Shown: positions 1-6,109 of the stretch, one piece after another
Layout: every line of letters starts with the position of its first letter
Numbering within the stretch: the stretch's first letter is position 1
Source of the DNA: JBBIPZ01 sp037442505 [NCBI: Deltaproteobacteria bacterium]
GTDB lineage: Bacteria; CALINM01
Direction of reading: 5' to 3'
Length of the DNA: 10,554 bases
NCBI GenBank assembly: GCA_037442505.1
Contig: JBBIPZ010000014.1
Coordinates: 48,295-58,848, forward strand
Program-made: the position numbers and the translations under genes
The notes under the pieces: generated by a model
The model's database searches: none
What the model was told of the DNA's origin: nothing
What the model saw: only the letters and a program-made list of their open reading frames with translations

Positions 1-10
1 GGGAGCCAAA

Positions 11-22
11 AAGGGGACAGGT
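11..22 (+). repeat. REP-like GGGGACAGGT motif, copy 1
   Basis: AAGGGGACAGGT lies in the non-coding leader of the window. The identical 12-mer occurs in inverted orientation at 6038-6049, and a degenerate copy is at 3088-3097. From general knowledge, AAAGGGGACAGGT-type motifs are common beside REP-associated Y1 transposase (RAYT) genes. No transposase is visible here, so this would be a dispersed remnant or a non-autonomous copy. Confidence 0.5.
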
Positions 23-82
23 CAATAATATTTCTCTAATCTTCTTAAAAGGATGTATGTTGTTCAATTTCTCAGTGAACAC

Positions 83-112
83 TTGTCTACTGCATAAGTT
101 TTGTGTTATTTT
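83..112 (+). promoter_or_regulatory. weak candidate sigma70 promoter for the AOR operon
   Basis: TTGTCT at 83-88 and TATTTT at 107-112 are separated by 18 nt. Each matches four of six consensus positions. The -10 ends 6 nt before the ATG at 119, so transcription would start at the A of the start codon. The boxes alone are weak; the call rests on the same geometry at two much stronger promoters in this window (3188-3216 and 6073-6101) and on the lack of a Shine-Dalgarno before 119. Confidence 0.35.
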
Positions 113-118
113 TAAATA

Positions 119-1843
119 ATGAAATTTAACCTGTTAGTCATAAACCTTACACAAAAAAGCCACTTTAAAAAAGAGATAGAAGAAGACTTGCTCAGAACGT
201 TTTTAGGTGGACGAGGTTTAGGCGTAAGGTTGTTTTTTGACTTTGTTGACGAATCTTATCTCAAGAATTCACAGCACAGTGAATCTCCAATCTTCTTTCT
301 TACTGGACCTCTTACTGGCTCTTTAGCTCCCCTATCAGGAAGATTTCATAGTGTGTTTCATTCTCCGCTAACAAACACGATATTTGACAGTTCCTGCGGT
401 GGTAGAGCTGGTATATATCTTAAGTCTAACGGTATTGATGGTGTTGCAGTTGTTGGAGCCTCTAAAGAACCTGTGTTTGTTGTGATAGATGAAAATGAAG
501 TTAGATTTAACAATGCAGATCACTTAACAGGAAAGCTACTTTCAGATAAAGAAAAAATACTTAAGGACGAGGTATCTGCGGATATTTCAACAATTATTTC
601 TGGCACTGCTGCAGAAAAAGGTGTGTTGTTTGCTAATGTTGTTTCTGACAGACGTTTTTTTGGCAGAGGTGGTCTGGGATTTCTGTTTGGCAAAAAAAAT
701 CTGCGTGCCATTGTTGTGAAAAAAGGCAAAAAAACGTCACCACCTCCCTCAAATTCAGAACAGTTTAATTATACGCTTGAAGAAATAAAAAAATGGATAC
801 ACGGTAACCCAATCACTTCTCAAGGGTTACCGGAATTTGGTACTTCTGTTTTGATGAATTTAATAAATGAACTTAAAATACTTCCACATAAAAATTTTCT
901 TGAGAATCGTTTTAGCTTTGCGGATTGTATTTCTGGTGAAACATTAAAGTCAAAGGTTATTAAAAGAAAAGCATGTTATGGCTGTATGGTAGGATGTGGT
1001 AGGGTTACAGAAAAAGGTGAAGGACCGGAATTCGAAACCTTGTGGGCATTGGGTGCAAATCTGGGGGTAAAAAATATTGATTTTATTATCGAAACGAACG
1101 AATTGTGCTGTCAATATGGTATTGATACTATTACACTTGGTGGTAGTCTGGCAAGTTATTTAGAAATTAAAGGACTTCCTTTTGGCGATGAGGTTTTGAT
1201 CAAAGAACTTATATTACAAACAGTTTCAAATGAAAATGAAGGGGCATTAATAGCCATGGGAAGTAAAAGGCTCTGTAAAGAGTTAGGCAAAGAAGACGTT
1301 TCGATGTCAGTAAAATCTTTAGAGATGCCAGCTTACCATCCGTCAGGTGTTTATGGTATGGGTTTGGCTTACGGCACGTCAAACAGGGGGGCATGTCATT
1401 TGCGTTCTTATATGATAGCCCCAGAGGTGTTGGGCATACCTAAACTAATCGATCCCAAAATAAAAGCTGGAAAGGCTGGGCTTGTTATTTACTTTCAGAA
1501 CTCTCATGCGGTAGCTGATAGTGCTATCTTTTGTAGGTTTCTAAGCCTTGCAGTTACAGATGATTATCTATCCCGCGTTGTTAGCGCATATACAGGTTTT
1601 GATTTTAGCACCACTGATTACCAGAAGATTGGTGAGAGAATTTATGTGTTAGAAAGGATATTTAATCTTAAAATGGGCTTTAGCTCTATTGATGATTTAC
1701 TGCCAAAAAGAGTTCTGTTTGATGGTTACAGTGACATGCTCAAAGAATACTATGTCGCAAGGGGCTACAATTGCGATGGTGTTCCCACACCGGAAAAGTT
1801 AAAGAGTTTGGGTTTGGATAAAATTTATCAAGGGTTTAATTGA
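119..1843 (+). CDS. aldehyde:ferredoxin oxidoreductase family protein (tungsten-pterin enzyme)
   Basis: 574 residues, close to the roughly 600 usual for the family. Known AORs oxidise aldehydes to carboxylates, or the reverse, using ferredoxin, a tungsten bis-pterin and one [4Fe-4S] cluster, in the cytoplasm. Seen: the N-terminal GGRGLG motif at residues 30-35, the pterin-domain LTGPLTG and SGRF motifs around 62-77, the cluster ligands CxxCxxxC at C286, C289 and C293 with the fourth cysteine C472 in a DSAIFCRF context, and the GLAYGTSNRGACHL motif following residue 410. One oddity is YHPSG at 406-410, where many AORs have Y-D-P-R-G. The ATG at 119 has no Shine-Dalgarno but gives a complete family-typical N-terminus, so a leaderless transcript is likely. 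The stop overlaps the next ATG (TGATG), so it is translationally coupled to an aldolase. Family assignment is firm; the substrate is unknown. Confidence 0.93.
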   Translation: MKFNLLVINLTQKSHFKKEIEEDLLRTFLGGRGLGVRLFFDFVDESYLKNSQHSESPIFFLTGPLTGSLAPLSGRFHSVFHSPLTNTIFDSSCGGRAGIYLKSNGIDGVAVVGASKEPVFVVIDENEVRFNNADHLTGKLLSDKEKILKDEVSADISTIISGTAAEKGVLFANVVSDRRFFGRGGLGFLFGKKNLRAIVVKKGKKTSPPPSNSEQFNYTLEEIKKWIHGNPITSQGLPEFGTSVLMNLINELKILPHKNFLENRFSFADCISGETLKSKVIKRKACYGCMVGCGRVTEKGEGPEFETLWALGANLGVKNIDFIIETNELCCQYGIDTITLGGSLASYLEIKGLPFGDEVLIKELILQTVSNENEGALIAMGSKRLCKELGKEDVSMSVKSLEMPAYHPSGVYGMGLAYGTSNRGACHLRSYMIAPEVLGIPKLIDPKIKAGKAGLVIYFQNSHAVADSAIFCRFLSLAVTDDYLSRVVSAYTGFDFSTTDYQKIGERIYVLERIFNLKMGFSSIDDLLPKRVLFDGYSDMLKEYYVARGYNCDGVPTPEKLKSLGLDKIYQGFN

Positions 1844-2418
1844 TGTATCAAGAGTTTTTTAGAATTGGAAACTTAGCTTGGCAACAGGGCCTGTTTTCTT
1901 CGCATGGTGGCAACATGAGTGTGCGTGTCGGGGAAAAGATTTTGATAACAAGACGTGGAAGTATGCTGGGGTGTTTAACAGAAAGGGATATTATAGAAAC
2001 CAGCTTGAAAGAAAATGATTCTTTTATCACAATGGCTTCCACAGAGATAATTGTTCATAGAGCGATATACAAAGAGACAACCGCCCTTGCAATATTTCAT
2101 TCACACCCACCAACAGCTGTGGCGTTATCGTTTTGTGGTGATAGTATTGTGCCTGTTGATTCTGAAGGTGGTTACATTATAAAAAAAGTGCCGGTTATCG
2201 AGACAAAACTCACAGTTGGTGCAAAAGAGGTAGCACAAATACTCCCGGAATACCTTAAAAGCTTTAAAATAGTTATGTTAAAAGGTCACGGTACATTTGC
2301 CATCGGTACTTTGTTAGAAGAGGCGTTTTCTATTACATCAAGCCTTGAACATTCTGCTAAAATACTTACAGTTATGAAAAACTTGGGTGTCTCTATAGAC
2401 AGAGATTCTCTCTGGTAA
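1843..2418 (+). CDS. class II aldolase/adducin family protein (L-fuculose-phosphate aldolase-like)
   Basis: 191 residues from the ATG at 1843. Enzymes of this family are zinc-dependent and cleave keto-sugar 1-phosphates to dihydroxyacetone phosphate plus an aldehyde. Seen: an HGGNMS phosphate-binding loop near residues 21-26 (family form T-S-G-N-x-S), an RRGSMLG stretch, catalytic acid E68, and zinc ligands H86 and H88 (HSHPP) with H149 (KGHGTF). The H88-to-H149 spacing of 61 equals the H94-to-H155 spacing of E. coli FucA, and the acid sits at the expected place. I prefer ATG 1843 over the in-frame TTG at 1840: it overlaps the upstream TGA by one base and has AAGGG (1830-1834) 8 nt upstream. 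The tight link to an aldehyde oxidoreductase suggests that the aldehyde released here is the AOR substrate (inference). Related epimerases and dehydratases of the same fold, such as AraD or MtnB, cannot be excluded. Confidence 0.88.
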   Translation: MYQEFFRIGNLAWQQGLFSSHGGNMSVRVGEKILITRRGSMLGCLTERDIIETSLKENDSFITMASTEIIVHRAIYKETTALAIFHSHPPTAVALSFCGDSIVPVDSEGGYIIKKVPVIETKLTVGAKEVAQILPEYLKSFKIVMLKGHGTFAIGTLLEEAFSITSSLEHSAKILTVMKNLGVSIDRDSLW

Positions 2419-2420
2419 AA

Positions 2421-2436
2421 AAGGAGGCAATATCTG
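2421..2436 (+). promoter_or_regulatory. strong Shine-Dalgarno with a CTG start codon
   Basis: AAGGAGG at 2421-2427 is the best Shine-Dalgarno in the window. Six nt downstream, at 2434-2436, is CTG, in frame with the LemA-like gene. No ATG, GTG or TTG lies at a suitable distance: the next conventional start, TTG at 2467, is 39 nt from the Shine-Dalgarno and would cut into the membrane segment. Confidence 0.6.
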
Positions 2437-2928
2437 TTTTACGTTTTTTTTATATTAACAGTCATATTGGCGTGTTTTATTGTATGGGCTGGGGCTAACT
2501 TTTATGCTATTTTTTATCTACTACACAAAGCAGAGGTAGTTTTTGGTGAGCTTTATGTTTTTTTACTAAAAAAACAGGAGCTGTTAAATTCTTTTATAAA
2601 CAAGTTCGCTTCTGATACTGAAAATTTACGCAACATAGCCTTTGGAATTAGAGATGTAAAAAACCAGATTGACGGAGAAAAACATATTGCAACGAGACTT
2701 TCAAAGGAGAGGGAGATTGACGGGCTTTTAGATAATATGGCTAAAGAATTAAATGACAAAGATGAGGTATATTTAACGTTTGAAGAACTTATAAAGACGA
2801 AAGATTTGATATGGCGTCAGGTAGAAAAGTATAACAGGATTGTTGAAAAATTAGAGACATTGTGTAGCAAAAAGGTTATTTCTTATTTTGTTAATATTTT
2901 TCATGTCAAAAAAGTGACAAAAATTTAA
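2434..2928 (+). CDS. LemA-like membrane-anchored protein, divergent (probable CTG start)
   Basis: 164 residues if translation starts at CTG 2434. The N-terminus is a long hydrophobic segment (about residues 2-28, FYVFFILTV then CFIVWAGANFYAIFYLL), followed by a charged, probably helical body. The layout matches the LemA family: one N-terminal membrane helix, an early KKQELLNSFI segment resembling the LemA R-R-x-D-L-I-P-x-L-V helix, and a late RQVEKYNRIVEKLETL segment resembling the family A-R-x-x-Y-N-x-x-V-x-x-Y-N motif. The usual proline after that motif and much of the conserved core are missing, so the similarity is distant. LemA proteins have no settled biochemical role. The gene follows the aldolase by 15 nt, in the apparent AOR operon. 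The alternative start, TTG 2467 (153 residues), truncates the membrane helix. It could also be an unrelated membrane-anchored coiled-coil protein. Confidence 0.7.
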   Translation: MFYVFFILTVILACFIVWAGANFYAIFYLLHKAEVVFGELYVFLLKKQELLNSFINKFASDTENLRNIAFGIRDVKNQIDGEKHIATRLSKEREIDGLLDNMAKELNDKDEVYLTFEELIKTKDLIWRQVEKYNRIVEKLETLCSKKVISYFVNIFHVKKVTKI

Positions 2929-2983
2929 AACAGTAAACTTATGTAGTCTAAGTTATGCATATCTTTATGGCTTTCTTTATCGT

Positions 2984-3050
2984 GTCATTGTGATGGAATT
3001 TCGCCCCGAAGAATCTATAAAATGAGATTCATCACTTCATTAAGAATGAC
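2984..3050. repeat. MITE-like imperfect palindromic repeat
   Basis: A 67-bp imperfect inverted repeat in the intergenic gap. The ends are GTCATT (2984-2989) and AATGAC (3045-3050). The inner arms GAAGAATCT (3008-3016) and AGATTCATC (3025-3033) pair with one mismatch around an 8-nt loop. The right arm (3024-3050) aligns without gaps to 5968-5994 at 21 of 27 positions. From general knowledge it resembles the GTCATTCTGAG...CTTCGCTCAGAATGAC palindromes dispersed in many bacterial genomes. Confidence 0.65.
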
Positions 3051-3087
3051 TTAAATATATCAATGATTCAGCCCACCTTTCCTTAAT

Positions 3088-3097
3088 GGGGACAAGT
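3088..3097 (+). repeat. REP-like motif, degenerate copy 2
   Basis: GGGGACAAGT differs by one base from the GGGGACAGGT found at 13-22 and, inverted, at 6038-6047. It lies 38 nt right of the MITE-like palindrome, again in non-coding DNA. With a single mismatch in ten bases it could be chance; its position between genes next to another repeat supports the call. Confidence 0.35.
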
Positions 3098-3115
3098 AAT
3101 TATTAGCAAACAAAG

Positions 3116-3179
3116 AACAACTGTTTTATGACTTTACTGTATATATGACATTTTAAGTCAGAAACTACATTTAGTTGTT
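3116..3179. repeat. nested inverted repeat upstream of the promoter
   Basis: The outer arms AACAACT (3116-3122) and AGTTGTT (3173-3179) enclose the inner arms TGACTT (3129-3134) and AAGTCA (3155-3160). Both pairs are perfect. The structure ends 8 bp before the -35 box of the next promoter, so it could be an operator or part of another palindromic repeat. In AT-rich DNA short pairs like these also arise by chance. Confidence 0.3.
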
Positions 3180-3187
3180 TGATTTTA

Positions 3188-3216
3188 TTGACAGTTAGCA
3201 AAATATTCTATATCAT
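3188..3216 (+). promoter_or_regulatory. strong sigma70-type promoter for the CFI-box protein
   Basis: TTGACA (3188-3193, perfect -35), a 17-nt spacer and TATCAT (3211-3216, five of six). Seven nt past the -10 is the A of the ATG at 3223, so the predicted transcript begins at the start codon. No Shine-Dalgarno is present before 3223, which agrees with a leaderless mRNA. Confidence 0.75.
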
Positions 3217-3222
3217 TTGATT

Positions 3223-5964
3223 ATGACATACAAAAAGGCTTGTGTATATTTTTTAGTTTCCTTGTTTTTACTGTTATTTTTGGTACGTTGTGGAGGGAAC
3301 AAAGAAAATTCTACAAATATTAATACTAAAAACATTACGTTTACAAAAGCTGGCAAACTTGGTGTCAGCGATATTGCAATAGATGGTAGTCTTAATGTTC
3401 AACAAACGCCTTCCTTAGCATTTGATTTTTCAAATAGCAGGTATCTTGTAGTTTGGGTAGAGGAAAAAACAGACTGGAAAGATATATTAGCTAAATGGGT
3501 ATATTCAAAAAACATAACATCAGCAACACAAACCTTAAGCTTTCCTGTTGAGATAGTTAATGTTACGGCTTATGATAATGATGGAAATGAAATCACACCT
3601 CAAACAGTTACGGGGTTAAACACCAAAACAATCACTGTTTCGGCGCCTGCTGGCAGCAGACTATTTTTCTTCTCAAAAGTTTTTACTATATATTCTAACG
3701 TAGCAGACTCACAACAACCAAATCCGGCCGTTGCGTACGGTTATGACTACACAGGTAATCAGAATTTTGTTGTGGTCTGGGCTGATTACAAGAATGATGG
3801 TGCAACAATTAATTCACCAAAGCTTATAGGAAAAGTTTATGACAAAAACTGCACCGAAATCAGAAAGTTCTATGTCGCTGGAAGTTCAACAAGCTTCTAT
3901 ACCTATTCTTCTTCAATCTACAATCTTAAAAATGATGTTGTGTCTGAAGGGCAGGAAGAGCCTTCTGTTGCCTTTGATATTTATACCAAGAAGTTTGTTG
4001 TTGCCTGGGTTGATATAAATAGTATCGAAAGCAGCTACCGTTTTGCACCTACCGCATCAGTTATTAGTAACCTTACTAATACAACTGCGACTGCTGAGAG
4101 TAATGTGTTTAGCAACGAGATAGTAGATAAAAAAATAATTGTTTATCGTTTTTTTGACATCTCAGGAAATCCTTTAAAAGATCCTAACGATAACCAATCA
4201 AAACGTAGTGTAATTTTGTATTCGGACGTTGACGTTGAAAGTAGTAACATAACAGGTGACATCACAGTTAACCTCAATAACATAAAAAGCTTCAAGTTTG
4301 AAAAAACTCCAAAGCTTGCAGTAGATGATAAAGGCAATATTTTAATAGCGTTTATTGGCTCGCAAATAACTTCCTCAGCCTTCTTTAATTATTCGAGTGA
4401 CGCCTTCCCTAACACTTATATAAATAGGGGACCTTTTTCCCCCAAGGTTACTGTTGCAAGCAGCACACCTTCAGATATCTTTGTAAGAAAGATCAAGCCA
4501 GACAAAGATATGGAAAAGAAGTTGTTTAATACGCAGCTTGCGAGCCAGGATAAATCACTTGCAAATGCGGATATTGATAGTTTTGATATAACCAAACTTT
4601 CTGATAATAAGTTTGTCCTTACCTGGGCACAAAACGAGAGTGGAATAAATAAAATAAAGGCGACTATCTTTGATGCAGCTACTTTTACATCTGGAGCAAC
4701 GCAGGAGGTTGCAAATGACAAAAATAGCTATAACCCTAAAGTTGTTGTCACATCAAACGGCGAAGTCTTAACAGTTTATGAACGTTACGATAATGAAACT
4801 GGCTTAAGGGATATCTATGGCAGGTATCTTTTACAAAGTTTAGATGCTGATTCAGATAACTTTAAAGTTAATACAGGTGCTGGCCTAGAAAGTCGCAATC
4901 CTACCATGGTTGCAGATGACTTGGGAAGGGCTTTTATAATCTTCGAAAATAACAGAAACAATGATACATCTAATATTTTTGGCACTTTTTATACCCGCAG
5001 CAGTCCATTAACCAAGCCATACGTTTTTATAAACTATACTGCCGTTAATTTAGGAAGCGCTTATATTGATAGCACTGTAAAAAAATATCTTCCTGTCCAG
5101 AATATAGGAAATGGAAACCTAAATATTACTGAGGTTAAAATTAGTCAACCTTTTCAGGTGATTAGTTCTCTTCAGACAATCTCACCAAACACGACCCAAA
5201 ATATTGGGATTGTTTTCTCTCCACTAACTGCGGGTAGTTTTTCTTCGGTTTTAACGATGACTACCAATGATCCCATCAATTCAAATATTACTATTAACGT
5301 TAGAGGCAATGCTGTTGCTGGAGTCATTATCGATACATCTAACTTTAAGGATAAAGCTGATTTAAAAAATGACTATTATGCAAAGTTAACAGCTACAACG
5401 CAATCTCAGCTTCAAACCAATTATGAATGGAGTGTTGTAAAAGGGGTGCTGCCAGATGGTATTTCTCTTGATAAAAACTTGGGTGTGCTCTCAGGTAAAG
5501 CCACAAAGACGGGAGTTTTTGAATTTGAAATCAAGGTAAAAGAAACGTATAGTGGCCTTACTTCAGCTTCTGTTCCTCTGAAAATAGAAGTTTATGAGGA
5601 TATCGCCTATGCAGAAAAAGGCTCTTTCAAATGTTTTATAGCAACGGCTGCATACGGTTCGTATCTTGATCCGCACGTTGAAGCTCTGAGAAATTTTAGA
5701 GATAACGTATTGTTAGGAACCATAACATTTAGCGTCTTTGGTAAAAAGATTGTTGTTGAAAACTATATAGGCAAACTTTTTGTAAAAACATATTATAAAT
5801 ACTCTCCCTATATTGCTTCTGTGATAGCTAAAAGTGACACTCTCAGGTTATTGACAAGGTTAGTTTTGACGCCTCTCGTTTTTTGTGTTAAATATTTACA
5901 ACAATTATTTTTACTATCTCTGGGGGCTCTCTTAATCTACATATCAAGAAATAGAAAAAGATAG
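3223..5964 (+). CDS. large anchored extracytoplasmic protein: propeller-like repeats, ASH-like domain, putative Ig domain, CFI-box C-terminus
   Basis: 913 residues from ATG 3223. Residues 1-23 form a lipoprotein-like signal (KK, then a hydrophobic core, then LVRC with C23); Arg at -1 is atypical for a lipobox. Residues about 60-590 hold seven repeats of the form P-x-[VL]-[AV]-x-D, then a hydrophobic strand ending in W, F or Y. The prolines are near 63, 168, 247, 363, 505 and 560, with a weaker fifth repeat ending at W468. This suggests a seven-bladed beta-propeller. Residues about 598-698 (NIGNGNLNI, FSPLTAGSF, TTNDP) resemble ASPM-SPD-2-Hydin/choice-of-anchor D domains. Residues about 705-796 (LPDGISLD, GVLSGKATKTGVF) resemble the putative-Ig He_PIG family. 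From C804, CFIATAAYGS starts a CFI-box C-terminal domain, ending in a hydrophobic helix (about 893-907) and a basic tail RNRKR. The role is unknown; a surface or periplasmic binding protein is plausible. TTG 3217 is the alternative start. Confidence 0.88.
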   Translation: MTYKKACVYFLVSLFLLLFLVRCGGNKENSTNINTKNITFTKAGKLGVSDIAIDGSLNVQQTPSLAFDFSNSRYLVVWVEEKTDWKDILAKWVYSKNITSATQTLSFPVEIVNVTAYDNDGNEITPQTVTGLNTKTITVSAPAGSRLFFFSKVFTIYSNVADSQQPNPAVAYGYDYTGNQNFVVVWADYKNDGATINSPKLIGKVYDKNCTEIRKFYVAGSSTSFYTYSSSIYNLKNDVVSEGQEEPSVAFDIYTKKFVVAWVDINSIESSYRFAPTASVISNLTNTTATAESNVFSNEIVDKKIIVYRFFDISGNPLKDPNDNQSKRSVILYSDVDVESSNITGDITVNLNNIKSFKFEKTPKLAVDDKGNILIAFIGSQITSSAFFNYSSDAFPNTYINRGPFSPKVTVASSTPSDIFVRKIKPDKDMEKKLFNTQLASQDKSLANADIDSFDITKLSDNKFVLTWAQNESGINKIKATIFDAATFTSGATQEVANDKNSYNPKVVVTSNGEVLTVYERYDNETGLRDIYGRYLLQSLDADSDNFKVNTGAGLESRNPTMVADDLGRAFIIFENNRNNDTSNIFGTFYTRSSPLTKPYVFINYTAVNLGSAYIDSTVKKYLPVQNIGNGNLNITEVKISQPFQVISSLQTISPNTTQNIGIVFSPLTAGSFSSVLTMTTNDPINSNITINVRGNAVAGVIIDTSNFKDKADLKNDYYAKLTATTQSQLQTNYEWSVVKGVLPDGISLDKNLGVLSGKATKTGVFEFEIKVKETYSGLTSASVPLKIEVYEDIAYAEKGSFKCFIATAAYGSYLDPHVEALRNFRDNVLLGTITFSVFGKKIVVENYIGKLFVKTYYKYSPYIASVIAKSDTLRLLTRLVLTPLVFCVKYLQQLFLLSLGALLIYISRNRKR

Positions 5965-5967
5965 CAT

Positions 5968-5994
5968 GTGATTCTTCACTTCGCTCAGTATGAC
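5968..5994. repeat. half copy of the MITE-like palindrome
   Basis: GTGATTCTTCACTTCGCTCA continuing to TGAC at 5994 matches the right arm of the 2984-3050 element (3024-3050) at 21 of 27 positions without gaps. The left arm is absent, and the copy begins 4 bp after the stop codon of the CFI-box gene. It is probably a truncated dispersed repeat. The two copies bracket that gene in the same orientation. Confidence 0.6.
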
Positions 5995-6037
5995 ATTATG
6001 AGAACTTTGAAAAATGTCTCACACTCTGGAGTATATC

Positions 6038-6049
6038 ACCTGTCCCCTT
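6038..6049 (-). repeat. REP-like GGGGACAGGT motif, inverted copy 3
   Basis: ACCTGTCCCCTT is the exact reverse complement of the 12-mer at 11-22. It sits in the 145-bp gap between the CFI-box gene and the biotin carboxylase promoter, 44 bp after the half palindrome. Confidence 0.5.
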
Positions 6050-6072
6050 GAAGTCGATAATTTTGAAATTGT

Positions 6073-6101
6073 TTGACAGAAGCTGATGTTTAAACTATAA
6101 T
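6073..6101 (+). promoter_or_regulatory. perfect-consensus sigma70 promoter for the carboxylase operon
   Basis: TTGACA (6073-6078), a 17-nt spacer and TATAAT (6096-6101): all twelve consensus positions match at optimal spacing. The -10 ends 8 nt before the ATG at 6110, so the transcript should start within about 0-4 nt of the start codon. There is no Shine-Dalgarno. High constitutive expression is the simplest reading. Confidence 0.88.
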
Positions 6102-6109
6102 CTCTACCA

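Noticed and set aside
1-118. Partial transposase or other gene at the left edge
   Set aside because: No reading frame of use is visible; only the REP-like motif and a weak promoter are supported.
1840-1842. TTG as start of the aldolase
   Set aside because: ATG 1843, directly adjacent and overlapping the upstream stop, is better spaced from AAGGG and is the stronger codon.
2467-2469. TTG as start of the LemA-like gene
   Set aside because: It has no Shine-Dalgarno and truncates the membrane helix; CTG 2434 fits the AAGGAGG at 2421-2427.
2936-2954. Hairpin AACTTA/TAAGTT after the LemA-like gene as a terminator
   Set aside because: Six AT-rich pairs without GC content and no following T tract.
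4416-4721. 101-residue minus-strand frame inside the CFI-box gene
   Set aside because: It is a shadow of the propeller-repeat region, with no promoter, Shine-Dalgarno or family features.
5984-6002. Palindrome CTCAGTATG/CATTATGAG after the CFI-box gene as a terminator
   Set aside because: It has two internal mismatches, a one-base loop and no T tract, and it overlaps the half MITE-like repeat, which explains it better.
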